Part shown: one piece after another, positions 10,427-22,640 of the stretch
Layout: each line of letters starts with the position of its first letter
Position numbering within the stretch: the stretch's first letter is position 1
Assembly (NCBI GenBank): GCA_008704415.1
Contig: VXIS01000197.1
Span: 25,448 to 89,447, forward strand
Length of the DNA: 64,000 nt
Reading direction: 5' to 3'
DNA from: Sphaerosporella brunnea
Taxonomy: Eukaryota > Ascomycota > Pezizomycetes > Pezizales > Pyronemataceae
The notes under the pieces: generated by a model
What the model saw: only the letters and a program-made list of their open reading frames with translations
What the model was told of the DNA's origin: nothing
Databases searched by the model: none
Made by a program: the position numbers and the translations under genes

Positions 10427-12781
10427 ATTCCTATATATCGACCCTCTCGGTATTCTTCCTAAATGATGCGGTTTGCGACATGGAGGTCTCTTGCGGGTGG
10501 GTCGGTGTATGGCTCTTGCGGGACTGGTATTGTCCAATACTGTGAAGCTTTGCTAGCTTTGCATCAGCCATCAGGAGAGAGATGAGTGAACAGGACCGAG
10601 GGGAGGGGTGAATCAGAGAATCTACCTCCAGCAAGCAACACGAGCCTGAACGCATATCCCCCGTCACTCCATCACCCACCCTGTCGCCCAACAATAGGGT
10701 TCCAGGAAACTCGGAGACGTGGATAAGCAACTGGGGTGGCCCGGCAATCCAGACGTGAGGCAACTGCCGTATTCAAAGATATATTGGAGTTGTCAAGGAG
10801 CTGGAATCTCGACCGTAGGCGGGATGCTCGCTGCCGGGGGTAGCTCAGGGATTGGATGGAACGATGCGCCTGAACCAGTGAAGAAGCCCAATGGCAAAGA
10901 ACGCCGTCTCGCGTTTATCATCCTATTGGTTTTAACAGCAGTCTTTAAAAAGCTGCCTCTGCAGCCTGAAATTCAGGCTGCTGCAACCAGCCGAATTCCT
11001 TTGTAAGAAAGAACATAACACTCGGATATATCGATTGAACAACGATCCTAGCTAGTCGGATTATTGGCAGTGATTCCACTGCGAGCACGCTTTCCGTTCC
11101 ACGTATCAGTCGTCGTGGATGCGAAATTTCCGCTTCTTGGAAAGCATTACTGGAATTTCCTGCTCATCAGGACGACAACCCTATAGCGAGAGAAAAACTA
11201 AACTCTGGACATTCCTCTGGACATTCTTGAGTTCGAAGTTTCGGGCGTAGGAAAGCCGGCTGCCGCATATGTTCATAGCGTGGTTGCATCCTCTGCAAGA
11301 CCATCAACATATGTGACAGTTCAACCAATGCAGATTAGCTGCTGTGTCCTTGGGAATGAAAGATGCCAGAGCTGGAACGAACCCAGTGGTTTGATATGCT
11401 TACTCTGAACGCTGCCTTGTCTCCTGGAATCGGCGTAGGTATGGGCTTCTCCCGCAGCGGAAACTGCACCGCAATAAACGTGTTGCGAACGACAATCAGT
11501 CATGAGGGGCCTTTATATTTTGTTCTCGGTTATACCAGTCTGAAACAGCGAAGTTGACGCAGCGTTGAGACATGTACAATGCCATCTCTGCTAGACAAAA
11601 CCAAGCGGTGTTGGGCTTGGCTAACTTTTAGTCGGCGTGTTCGGTTTGTCTGATCAGGGTCGCTAGCTTGGCGGGATCCCAATGTGGGATGCCATCGCCA
11701 GGTCTGCTTTAGCTGTTTGGAAGGTGGTACGGGAGAGCTGGATAGAAAAAATGCCCCATGGCGATTGAAGAGCCCTTTTCATTTGAGTTGAATATCATCT
11801 TGTGCCTGTTCGGCAGAGTGTTTGGAGCACCGGTTAGTCTGCATTCTGTTCTTGCTCTCCTCCTAGACCTTGATTATCCATGAATGCCCTACCAGCAGTT
11901 TGGGCAGAAGATCCCCCCCCCCATACGATACGGCTTCCCCCAGTACGAGACATGACTGCTTATCCTCCTCGCTGACCCTTGGGTGCGCCGGAAAACCTAA
12001 CCCTGACGTCACATGATCTTTGGACGCGCCGTCGCCCATGCTGCAAGGCATACGGCAGGAGCTACTGTACTCTAGTCGAACAGAACAGAACCCCGAATAC
12101 CGAGACCACACTTGTGTTCAAGATAGACTGCTGTCGTCTGTGAAGACTGCAGCGAACTGTCAGCAGGTGACAGAAAGTGCAAGCGATGTTATTTCTTGGT
12201 CTCAGGAATCCTCTGCAGCTCTAGTTCCGGCTCTCCGTCAGCATATGTTCCAAGGGTTGGCAGTGCGATGGGGTAAGTAGGGGAACAGATGTACTGTTAG
12301 AGGTGGTGCCTGCTATGTTGAGTGCATTGACACAAGACGCTATGAGGTGATCATGGCAGGAGGTGGATGGAGGGCAGGCCGTTACTGTACGATGCCCCAG
12401 CAAGAACCGACGGACAGTGCGCTGCTGCCTGTGCTGATCGTAGTTTTCACTTCAGATCGTCACTGCTGGCGACCCCGGGTCGGAAGTGCTCGCGGGCTGC
12501 CAGAATGAAGATCTCGCCCGCAACAACTGGCTCTCGCTGTGGCGTGGAAGAGGGCTCTGTCAAATACCGTCTGCTGGGGTTCACTTAGAATGGTAACGCC
12601 AGGGAAGGCTAAGCAACTGCAAAGATCGGGAGTTCAGAAATCGAATTATCAGACCAAAGGCAAATCACAACGCGAGATGGCATACGATGAACAAACACGT
12701 AGGACTGAGCCTCTCCGACTGTCTACCACTTTGCCACCTTTTCAGACACTCCCACATGACATGGACATGTCGCCTGTCGCT
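10427..12781. other. Long spacer, no recognised gene
   Basis: Short overlapping open frames on both strands show no family match and no consistent splice pattern. The plus frame ending at 11006 includes a hydrophobic run (LAFIILLVLTAVF) but lacks a convincing start. Confidence 0.35.
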
Positions 12782-13402
12782 CTAGTACCGTCCTCCTTTC
12801 ATCCGTCTCGCTGTCGCCTTGGCTGAATGCTTGACTTTCCAAACGATGCCTGAAATCCTGCTCCTAAGCTTCTGGGTCTTTTGTTTGAGGTAACGCCGGG
12901 CCCAGTTCTCAGATACATCGTCTTTATCGATCCACTCAAACGAAGCGGCGTCGTCGGAAATTCTCAAGCGGGACCTGGTGTTTGCAATGTGAACAGACGT
13001 TTCCTGGGGCTTGGCAGCACTCTGTGCGACAGCTTTCTTGAGTGTCTGCCGCCCCTCGTGCTGGTCGGCAAGTCCGCCCGAAACCTGCTGTAGTCTGGCT
13101 CTGAGCTCAGCGCCGTCGGGAAACATTTCGAAGGCTTGCCAGTCTATATTGTTCAGAGGGAAGTCTGTTCGCGTTAACACCTTCTCTGGCCGGTTATGCA
13201 TGGACTCGTTATACACACCTATTGTGGACTCAACCAGTTGTTCGCTAACATCCACCAGAACGGCCGGCGCGATTGGCTCGCTACTCTTGGCAAGCTGTTG
13301 CATCCATTCGTGTGTTAGCGCTTTGGCTGCGGTCAACCAGTCGGGATTTGATAAACTGACCTCAGCGGGAAGGTTGTTATTATGCATTCCGTTAACGTCC
13401 AT
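12782..13402 (-). CDS. Hypothetical protein, 206 residues
   Basis: This single-exon frame encodes 206 residues from ATG 13402 (MDVNGMHNNNLPAEV). The frame stays open 44 codons further upstream, but that part reads like a 5' leader (CT-rich, ending in CTACTACG before the ATG), so the internal ATG is preferred. The C-terminal third is strongly basic (RRYLKQKTQKLRSRI, then KHSAKATARRMKGGRY), which might allow nucleic-acid or membrane contact. No known domain is visible. A second coding-like frame lies just upstream on the same strand (13556-13711), ending in a GTGAGC donor-like site followed by CTACTAATG. The two may be parts of one gene, but I could not find an acceptor that joins them in frame. 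Confidence 0.55.
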   Translation of the reverse strand: MDVNGMHNNNLPAEVSLSNPDWLTAAKALTHEWMQQLAKSSEPIAPAVLVDVSEQLVESTIGVYNESMHNRPEKVLTRTDFPLNNIDWQAFEMFPDGAELRARLQQVSGGLADQHEGRQTLKKAVAQSAAKPQETSVHIANTRSRLRISDDAASFEWIDKDDVSENWARRYLKQKTQKLRSRISGIVWKVKHSAKATARRMKGGRY

Positions 13403-13555
13403 CGTAGTAGACGGTGAATACGAAGTGCCTTGTTGGTCAAAAATGTAGGAGGTGTAGATGATTGGAATGGCTTTAGTTGAGGATGAATGGGTAAGTTTGG
13501 TGTAAGCGCAATTCAGTTGATTCGAGGGGGGCAACCATTAGTAGATCGCTTGTGC

Positions 13556-13711
13556 TCACTCGATAGAGGGTGGAATATCGTCGCCTTGTTCATCATATGC
13601 TGTCACTCGCCTGATCAATTGGTCCAAATACGTTTCAACCTCGCATGAGCGCATGCTTGCGGGTCGCTCACTCCATGGCCTCACGTGCCCGTTTTCGTAC
13701 AAGCGTCTCAT
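13556..13711 (-). other. Coding-like segment upstream of the 206-residue gene
   Basis: The minus-strand frame reads MRRLYENGHVRPWSERPASM and continues to a TGA at 13556. A GTGAGC splice donor overlaps its end and a CTACTAATG branch-like motif follows. It could be an upstream exon or a decayed neighbour. The family is unknown. Confidence 0.25.
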
Positions 13712-13849
13712 TGATTTCTGACATTGTTTCCCTCGATATATTAATAATTTATTACTGAGTGACTGTATCAGTCGGTGGTATGCCTCCCTGTGAGTCACTC
13801 TCCCGGCAGGTGCCTTTGTGGGTATATAGGCTATGTTTCCTCTCACGTT

Positions 13850-16681
13850 TGGGGGGGGGGGGGGCGGGGCATGGTCATCATCACCGCCACCACTATGCGA
13901 CGTAATTCGAGTATAGCGACATGAATGCGAGATCCTTCACCACCTTGACCCTCCTTCACTTCCACTGACCTATGTTTAGACCAGCTTGGTCTCTTCTGAA
14001 CAGCAGCCTTTCCTTGACAGTCTCAGCCCCGAGAATCTTACGAAGCGAATATAAAGATGTATGCGTAACGACCCGTTCAGAGGGGGAGAAGAGATCACCT
14101 AAGTAGCCCTCGGGCCAGAACGCTCGAACTCGGCCGCAAGCTTTTCGACGTCGTACAACGAGGGGACAACAGAAAGGTGTGTGAATGTGTTACAAGTGGG
14201 CGCGATAGCTGGCTGGAAATACGTGAGGTACTGATGTGTAAACGCGCTGGCGAGAAACAGGGGCCTGAAGAGAGATTGCGAACACTGATCAGCAATTCCA
14301 ATGCCGCTTACCTTGTCAACATGATCTGCTACAAAAATTCTGCATTTGTTTCCTTATCGCCGTGCCCTTCGTTGTCTAGAAGGCAGCTGCTGATGGTAAT
14401 TGCAATGCCGTTACCAAATTCTTCCACAATGGAAGACCGTTCCGCTGCTCGAGATGCTATCCTGACCCGAATGGACGAAGGATTTGAGGGTTGGATGAAG
14501 GAGGGCACACTTCCTTGCGTCAATTCAAAGATTTGGCGCGGTCGAATATCGGATCGTCGGGTCCTCTCCAGCAGCCTACTCATCCGCTCTGGGGTGCACG
14601 GGTGCACTTATCCAAGCGGGCCATCCTAGTATCATAAAACAGTTCCCACCGCGTGATGTCAAATTCCTTGCCCTTTTTTGTGAAGCTGTTCGGTCGTCTG
14701 TTTTGGCAGGTGTGATTGCATTTTTGGTGTCGCCTTCTTCCATCGCACATGCTCAACTTGTCGGAGTAAAAGCATCGAGCGTGATCTCAGTGTCGTCGAG
14801 ATCCGGAACGTCGGGCGTTTTGGTGTCGGTAACTGTGGGGTAGTTTGCTTGAGCGGTTCAGCGCATCGTGGCAGCAGCCAGTGCGATATCGTCTAGTTCG
14901 TATAAGCTTGGTGTGTGGCTTTTCGGTATGATGCATCTTGCGGAACAGTGTAGGCCAAGTTTGTGAGAGTTACTGAGGGTGTTTATTATCAGCCGCTTGA
15001 GGTCGTGATAAGAGAGGCACATGTTGATTTGTCTGCCAGGAGGCTGTGCCACGGTGCAGGAAAAAAAATAACTAAAAGTTAGACGTGAAGCACCACTGAA
15101 ATTCAACAGTTTAGACATGCGCAACCGGTGGCCGCAATATTTTGACTTGTCCTAATCAATACGCTGCCACTTATGACACCCTGCAGCTCCGGAATCTACC
15201 ACTACGTTACTACCCGACAATCAGGACGTCTCCGAGCAAATAGCGATGGCATTTTCTCCTATTACAATTACGACTGAAGGCAAGATGGATCGGCTGCGAG
15301 TACTAACGCTAAAAAGTACCCGTACCAAAATACGCAATTAGGTAGGCTTTTTCTGTAGCCTAGCAGGTGTTGTAGCTCGTGATCTAGGACGGGTGCCACG
15401 TGCCAAGACTTCCAACTCTGAGGCTTGGCAGACACCATCTCGTTCTCCTCATCACGACACCAAGACCACGCCTGGCATGTTTCGCCCATGCTCGCTCTTA
15501 GGACACCTTGAAATCAACCTAGTTCGATCCGTTGAACACTATCAGGTCTGAGGGAGAAGGGTGGATTGTTGTTTTGCCTCGTGCAGTGCTTGGAACCCCA
15601 TCATGGGAAAGGTCCCGATGTGCGGTTATCACTCAAACCGCGCTCGATATCGCATGTCTGGGCGTGGTAACTTTATGAAAATGGGTCGGTCTTTCCCCCT
15701 CCAAGTTGGACACCGAGCACCCGCTGATAGTGCAAGTGGTATTATAGATTCGCGGAAGGACAAATTGTTCCGCTTGCGAGCAGTGTGACCACCCTTTGGA
15801 GACCTGCAACCGGGCAATCGCGAGTTTCAACGATAGCAGGTTCCTATCTGATTCTTACCGAGAATGCATAAAATGCTGATTGATGCTTCAACACGGGTTC
15901 GCAAAAGCGTAGATGCCGATAAGATCGATGCTGCATGTGCACAATGGAGCGGCACAACTGCCGTCACAGAGTGCTTTTGGAAATTGAAAATCTCTCCGTT
16001 GTAATCGTGCTCAACCATCCCGGTTCCTATGATTGATTGCCCGTTTCAGTTCAAACTGGGGCCCATCGCAAATGCAGGGAGTTGACAGGCTTGACGCTCT
16101 CAGGATTGCTAATCGTATGAAGATACTCAGCGCGACAAGGATCGCAAAACAGTTCTTCAGTCTGAATGGCAAAAAACTGCACTTATACTAGTGTTGCCCA
16201 TGAACGGAGTTACGTTCAGGTTATATTCAGTAACCTTGGTCAGTAGTCATGACATCGTTCGTAACTTTTATCTTAGCAAGTAGAACAGCGACGACGCCGG
16301 CGCTTCACCACCATGCCCGACGCCCGCTGTAACAGAGAAAATCACGTACATTTATTCTACCTATCACTATATATATAGAGAAGTTTCCGGCGCGAAAATT
16401 TACCCGGCTTCCCAGCGAGTGGCGATTACCTATAATGCAGTTGGTGTGGCGTTTTCCGGAGGCTCAACCCTGAATTTCCGACCAACTGCACAGCTCTATC
16501 ATTCTGGACTCAGTAACCCACCATTCAACTCCACACCTCCCCTCTCAACCAAGCGACAAAGAAAATAAAAGAAATGCACAAGAAAATTAATAAAAAAGTC
16601 CACGCGCTTAGGCAACAAAAGCTACGCAAAGGGGAGAGAAGCAAAAACCTTCCGCTCCCAGGCGTGTAGGAGGCGGCGAGG
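13850..16681. other. Long spacer, no recognised gene
   Basis: A G13 run lies at about 13851-13863. A minus-strand region at 14329-14850 is coding-like in pieces (for example VTDTKTPDVPDLDDTE) but broken by stops, so it is probably a decayed gene. Nothing else is supported. Confidence 0.35.
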
Positions 16682-16770
16682 AAGCCCCAGGACTTGAACC
16701 GGGGCACCCCAGCTGTGAAGGGGTACCAGTCCTACCCGGCAGTTTATACCACTGGGCCATGGGGGCTTTT
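16682..16770 (-). pseudogene. tRNA-like sequence with Pol III A and B boxes, degenerate
   Basis: On the minus strand, TGGCCCAGTGG matches the tRNA A box and GGTTCAAGTCC matches the B box. The ends AAGCCCC and GGGGCTT pair over seven bases. The T arm and acceptor cannot both form at normal lengths, the anticodon arm lacks the usual U33, and an extra hairpin (GGTACCCC with GGGGTGCC) fills the middle. It is best read as a tRNA pseudogene or tRNA-derived SINE head. Confidence 0.35.
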
Positions 16771-17360
16771 TGATATGAGGTTGAAAGCAGTCGGACCTAT
16801 AAACACTCAATGTTGTAAGGCCTACTCCGACAATCTATTTTTTCTGCAAGGTTTTAGCCATCCCTCAGCAGCCATCGCGCATCGACAACCTGCACGAGGG
16901 TAAGGCTAATCATACCGCCGGAGGCAATGTGCCGTCCAAGATGAAATTTCAGGTCCTCACGATTGCTATGCCACAGCTTAACGATGTCACGGCCAATTGT
17001 ATTCCGTCCAATTAGGAGTTCTTTCACCGTTGAAACCAGAAACTGAGGGAAATATGTGTTTTACACAATTCGCTCAGCAACGTTGGATGACAGAATAAAC
17101 AAAGCAAGAAGGTGGCGGAAAATTCGTTTCCTTAACGGAATACCACTTGGTCTAGTTCGAAAATGCGCTTCTCCATTGTCTTCTGGCTCCTCATCATCCG
17201 GGCAGCGTCGCTTCAGACTGACGATAACAGACTGACCAAGAGAAGCTCTCTCCAGAAGACACAAACTTCCCACTGTACGCTGCGGCTTGCAGTCTCATTG
17301 GCATCACCGTCACGGCTGCTCAGGCCTGCGCCCTCGCTTTTCTTGGTGGGGAACTCTATT

Positions 17361-17560
17361 TGTTGCCATGCTAAACGGCACTTCAACGTTCAGTCCAGAC
17401 TGAATGCCAGACTTAACAGCACTTTAAAAACGACGAGTATGTATACCTCCCATCCCCCCCCCCTCCTTTCTTTCTCCTCGACTGCGACCCAATCCCTTTT
17501 TCCATCCGACCATACCACCACCAAACACGAAAATGCCAAGATCCGCCCGCAAGTCGATCC
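17361..17560 (+). pseudogene. Promoter plus first codons duplicated from the 22641 gene
   Basis: This 200-bp segment is nearly identical to 22472-22668: the promoter with ACTTTAAAAACGACG, the C-rich leader, and the start codon (17533) with nine following codons (MPRSARKSI in both). The match stops abruptly at 17560, after which the frame reads into unrelated sequence and ends. Only the regulatory region and N-terminus were copied. Confidence 0.8.
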
Positions 17561-17635
17561 GCTTATCTGTATGTTATCCAGCGACTCACAGAAGCGATTG
17601 TGGGATAATGCTCAGCAGCGATCAGGATTTCAGCG

Positions 17636-18070
17636 AGAGATATCACCGGCTTCTAGTAACGAATTAGCTCATTGATTTTACTCGATTAATCTGGAAATTG
17701 AAATATACTTTTGCAACCGCAGCCTTTCGGGTACGGACAGGAGTGGTCATCCCTCCGATTGAGGGAAGGTAGATGGCGTTGGGACCGGAAAGCACTTTAC
17801 TCCAAAGGCGGAGGTGCCAGAAAACCTTGAAGCAGCAAAGTTTGTGGTGTTGGGATAATCAATTACCCCAACATCGTCCTTTTCGGGGGAGGGGGGGTGG
17901 CGGAGGAGAACGGTGGCTCGATAGTGCGTTGCTCGGAGCACAGCATTGTGTCAAAAGGCCTGTGAGACATATCACCGACTTCTAGTAAAGAATTAGCTCA
18001 TTCATTTTACTGGATTAATCTGGAAATTGAAATATACTTTGGCAACCGCCTTTCGCGTACGGACAGGAGT
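17636..18070 (+). repeat. Diverged direct repeat pair with an internal palindrome
   Basis: About 100 bp at 17640-17740 recur at 17966-18070 (ATATCACCG, then CTTCTAGTAA, GAATTAGCTCATT, GATTAATCTGGAAATTGAAA and GTACGGACAGGAGTGG). Each copy is followed by the same inverted-repeat motif, GTTGGGGTAATGCGATACCCCAAC in the second copy and a slightly altered form in the first (about 17848-17874). This may be a tandemly duplicated small transposon. Confidence 0.6.
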
Positions 18071-18152
18071 GGAGTTGGGGTAATGCGATACCCCAACAGC
18101 GTCCTCTCCAAAGTGGCAAAGAATGGTATTTGGGTAATGTTGCAGTGTAGGT

Positions 18153-18240
18153 GGGGAAACCTTGAGGTGCTTGGGCACCTTGGGAAACCCGGAAGTGCTG
18201 AAGCACCGTGGAAAACCTTGAGGGACAATGGAAAAATGGG
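18153..18240 (+). repeat. Three-unit degenerate tandem repeat, about 29 bp
   Basis: The unit is approximately GGGAAACCTTGAGGTGCTTG plus GGCACCT, repeated three times with increasing divergence. It is non-coding. Confidence 0.5.
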
Positions 18241-18249
18241 GGGTTTTTA

Positions 18250-19863
18250 TAGTCATGTTGACTCACTGGAAGTCACTCGGATCGAGCACTGCGGTGGGTG
18301 TGCCTAGCAGAAATTCGTTCGACAAATCCTAATTGTCACCAAGAGATTCTTCGCATCCAGAAGGGCTGAGCTGGCAGGATCCGCTCTGAAATAAAAAAAG
18401 AACTCTATTCAGACTTACGAACGGCAGTCACGAACAAAGTTATAACGTAGGTCACGCATTTTTGGTCAGATGTTAGTGTACAAAGTCAAGCGTTGCCAAC
18501 CAGTCACAGGTCATGGGCAACACTAACTTATACCAGCATCCCCAGTTATGTTGTATAACCAGCCACACAGCCGAGCCCGAACCGCAGCCCTACGGAGCAG
18601 GTGATCAAACATTAACCGCATCGCTACCTTCCAACTGGTCTGTTCGCTATCCATCATGGGGCTACTTCAATAGCTGTGCTGCTCGTCATCGACAAGAGAT
18701 AGCTGGTTAACCTTCGCAGACGAATTATCAATGCGCTCATCGCTCCTCTCGGCGCAGCACGGAACCAGTGGTTCCCACTGTCCGCGCTGCATTGACAGCA
18801 TAGACCAGAAGAACTCAGTGCGCTACAGGCGGTACAAACGATCAAGCTGAACCGGCAGTCTGTAAAGGGGACGAAAGAAGGACTCCGCAAGAGCACCAGA
18901 ACAAGACGCATAAACAGTGTGGAAAGATCGGAATCGGGGAATCTAAGGACGTAGTGAGGATGAAGAAGGCAAAGTATGCTCCATTGCAGCTGAAACAGAA
19001 TAGCACGATGAATGAGCAGCTAGTTCGGATACCCGGGCAGGGAGCGCTCTCAGCTTCCACGTATGGAAATGCAATCCTACTGTTGGACAAGAAAGGGAAG
19101 CGAGGGAGCCTTCCACTCCCATGCGAGGCTCTCTCGAAAAGCGGGAGATCAAGGAGGAGCATCAGATGGAGCAGCTGAAATCCCGCAAGGCAGTCACTAA
19201 GGGTCACCCGCCTGAGTGCGTCGTGCGTTTAGAAATTCACCTTGTTCTCTTTTCGTAACTTGATGTCCCCTTTCCTATGCCTCACGACTTTTCCTTTGTG
19301 CCTAGGCGCCGGTTGCGATTGTCCCAAGCGAGGTGTGCTTCGAGTGAAGCGTGTCCGAATAAACCCTGCACTCCATTAACAGTGTCCGCTCCGAGTGACC
19401 CAGTCACGCTCCTGCTAACCCCGTGTAATGTGCAGTCCTTGGGGCCGCCCACCCCCAAAACTCGAGGAATGTCGAACTAGATAAATACGGTGTGCTGCGG
19501 GTGCCTGAAATCCCCCGCCGGCAGATATCCCCTATGAACGTTGCACGTCTTAATGGCGTCATGTCAGGAAGCCTCGGACGGCGAGGCTAGCCCCAAAGAA
19601 TCATGTACCATTGGGAGCATCGGATATCATGGAAAGCTGAGCAAGGGTAACATGGATGTCAATATGAACCTGACGGAAGAAGAGAAGGTGCTAACTAGCT
19701 ATCCTATCCCAACTGACATCGCATTCTGTCCACGCCCAATGCAACCATCGTTGCGTGCACTACACCTCTAAGTAGCCACCAAAAACCGCCCCCACATGTG
19801 CGCAACCAGTATTCGATCCGTTATGAACGACCTGCTTAGTTAGCACAGGAACGCCGCGTCAGA
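18250..19863. other. Spacer with one weak small frame
   Basis: No gene is supported with confidence. A plus-strand frame of 72 codons from ATG 19553 to 19771 (including NMDVNMNLTEEEKVLTSYPI) has coding-like composition and a TAGATAAATA motif about 75 bp upstream, but no family match. Confidence 0.3.
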
Positions 19864-21036
19864 CTAAGTATTTGCCTTACTCTCTGAAGACGGCTGGGGC
19901 TGGTCCAGCTCCACTCCATTCGACTGGTTCGGCAAAGCACGCTTCCCAACCATTTGCTGCTCAAACAGATCATGCAGAAACTGGAAAGATATGACGTTCT
20001 TGGCATGTTTAATTTCCTCAGGAACCGACACTATGCCGGGAGCCATCTCGGCCCATGTGAACTCCCATGTACGAGCTGGAGTTGCAGGCCAGACCTCCAT
20101 TTGGTTGATTATCGGCGGCGGTGGTGAATGGGATTCTTTTCCGGCGGACCCGAAAACGGAGACGGTGACCGAGTGGAATTTATGAGTTCTTCGGCGCGGG
20201 TCGTCGTCGGGTGGGTTGCCAGTTTCGTCGGCCTCCAAGTCCCTGTCGAGCTCAATCTTCAACCCCTCGATCCCCGCTGGCCGCTCAAAATCCCCAAGAG
20301 TACCCCTCTTGTAAGACATGATCTTGGTGCCCGGCTGCTTTCTCGGCCACCTGTTGATCTTGACCAAGATAGCGTACCGAATTGGCCGGCCGGGTTGCTT
20401 CAGCCACATCCTACACTCGTCGTATACTCGCCAAAAGCTATCGCCGATTCCAACTTCGATAACCATCAAGGGAGGGCTTTGCAAGCTGGGGATATATAAA
20501 GACCCATCCGGCTCTTTTTTTCCTGCGTTTCATTAGCAACTTTTCACCACTGCTCCGGGACGGTCCATACCTTCGGCCACCAATACCTCCTGTCCTCCCC
20601 ACGCCTCCATACCCCGCTCGCCCAATGGAAGCATAGCGCCCCAGTAGAAATTTCCACCCTCGTACAGCTGCCTGCGAATCTCGATCTCCACCTTGTGTGC
20701 GGTGACGGTCTGTTCGCGCGGCGCCATGTTGATGATTAGTTGTGACGGCCGGTTTTGATACCGAAAGATGTATTCGACACTACCGTAGTCCTGGAACAGC
20801 TGGAGGGCGTAGGGCGGGAGGGGACGGGGAAGATTGAAGGTCACACGGTAGACCGGGAGGAGCCGCGAGGCGTAGGTTTTGAGCCAGCGGTTGATGGAGG
20901 CGATGAGTGTGATGACATTTGGAACCTTTGGACGATTGGTACGGGCGGAATCCTCGTTGGTCGGAGGATGCTCGTTCAGCGGAGGCGAGACGGGCCGGTT
21001 GGGCATGGTCTTGGAGGTTCCCGCGCGAGACGTCAT
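19864..21036 (-). CDS. PD-(D/E)XK (Uma2-like) nuclease-fold protein
   Basis: Exon 1 is 21036-20571, the intron 20570-20523 (48 nt: GTATGG donor, TGCTAAT branch, CGCAG acceptor) and exon 2 is 20522-19864. They encode 374 residues. The join restores the motif order of the Uma2/restriction-endonuclease-like fold: a helix with acidic residues (VTAHKVEIEIRRQLYEG, about residues 110-125), then EPDGS (PD at about 160-161), then PPLMVIEVGIGDS (Glu about 178), then a helix ending YDECRMWLK and a strand AILVKINR. The PD and the Glu in a following strand are the expected metal ligands; the lysine of the classical motif is not obvious. Related fungal proteins are uncharacterised, and some copies are mobile-element passengers. 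An N-terminal Pro/Asn-rich region and a C-terminal tail flank the core. Activity is inferred only. Confidence 0.65.
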
Positions 21037-22471
21037 GCTGATCGATGGTTAGGATGGTGGGTTGCGAAGGGTTGGGGAATTTTCATTGGGCGAATGTGAT
21101 GTGAGGCGTACTCATCCTACTTGTGACCCGCCAAATGTGTAAACCCGCTCCCTAAATATCAACTCCACTCTGCTTATCACCAAAGATCAACCGCCTCTAC
21201 CCGCTTCTGCCGCACCCAGTACTAACTGGCGGCTAGCCGCTTAGGCCTCCTAGGTCGGGTTCACGACCACAGGCCAGCCTAGAATGATAGATCATGTTTC
21301 ATGAATACCGGGGTTCCTTCACGACGTTCGCCCCTAATGCCTGTCACACCAACTTGGCCGGTTGACAATGTTGGACAGGCAGTGGAAAGTCACCATTGAA
21401 AGCAGCCATATTGAGGGAATCTGTACTGCTAACATGAGAAGTTCATGGCCTTCACTAATGGGTTCTGAATATAGGTTTGTAAATGCTTGAATGACTAATA
21501 GTGAGGCTGCACAGCATCAGTTGGCATGTCTTTGCGCACCTCACGACTCCATTGGGCAGGGATCTCTTGCACCACAATCCGTGTACACCGCTTTACGACC
21601 GCTTGGTTCGAGACACGAGAGAGAGACGAGAAGAATGCGGCGCAGGGCCAAGCAAGACTTGCATTTTGTCTCGAAAAACAGCCAAACAACAAAGCAAACA
21701 AGATCCAAGACGTTGCTATCACTTTTTTCATCTCACGCTGGATAGTCACACGGAGCAAGACGCGGGTCTGCGACGCACCAATATTGACAACGGGCAATCA
21801 GCATTCTGGGCGTAATGCTACAAAACAATTTGTTCGTAATGCAAACAGCAGGAGACAAATCTTACAAGAATCAAATGATGTTCTGCCACTAAGAGTTCCC
21901 GACGGTTGCAGGATCCCTTCGGCTTAGGGACGCATCACGGCTGATATCGATCGATATGGAAATCCGAGAAAGCATGATAAACTTCATCTCTCAGTAAAAC
22001 TACCCCGGCAGAACCACGCCATAGGCGTATACCTGCTTCTATTCCAGCCACTCTGACTTATGGTGCCTAAGACGGTCCCGGCTGCGGTTCCGAGTGTGAC
22101 TGCGCCGACGGCAGTTCCTATAGTAAAGGTGAAAACCTCTGCTAAAATTCAGAGCTGCGAGTGCTTTCCGCAATCTGGTGGTGTTCTTATGCTGTCTCAG
22201 CTGTATTGCCGAAGGCGGGGGAGGGAGGGGAGTGCGCTTCACCACATATCACTCGGATATCCAGAGACAGCGTCTCTAATGGGGGTTTCTGCACACAATC
22301 TGCAGAAATGGAAGCCTGTTTCGCTTGCGCATTGGGACACGCACAGCCCTGTTGGTGACCTTCTATGTGGAGTCTCGAGCGCTCATTTATAATCGAATAC
22401 CGGAGAACGGAGCTTCAAGAGACGTTTCGAAATTACATTATGCGTAAAATCGTACTACGCAGCGGCGGGAC
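21037..22471. other. Spacer, no recognised gene
   Basis: The stretch at 21441-21467 (CATGGCCTTCACTAATGGGTTCTGA) resembles the arm of the MITE at 5584 and may be a relic of the same family. A weak Val/Pro-rich frame begins at 22060. Nothing firm. Confidence 0.3.
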
Positions 22472-22533
22472 TGTTGCCAGGCTAAACGGCACTTCAACGT
22501 TCAGTCCAGACTGAATGCCAGACTCAACAGCAC

Positions 22534-22540
22534 TTTAAAA
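22534..22540 (+). promoter_or_regulatory. TATA-like element of the acidic-tail gene
   Basis: TTTAAAA lies about 100 bp ahead of the start at 22641, followed by a C-rich leader. The same element is kept in the duplicated fragment at 17361-17560. Confidence 0.35.
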
Positions 22541-22640
22541 ACGACGAGTATGTATACCTCCAATCCCCCCCCCTCTCCTTTCTCCTCGACTCCGACCGAA
22601 TCCCTTTTCCCATCCGACCATACCACCACCAAACACGAAA

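Noticed and set aside
17163..17675. Signal-peptide-like plus-strand frame (MRFSIVFWLLIIRAASL)
   Set aside because: It runs into the duplicated promoter fragment, and another frame of the same stretch looks more coding, so no consistent gene can be drawn.
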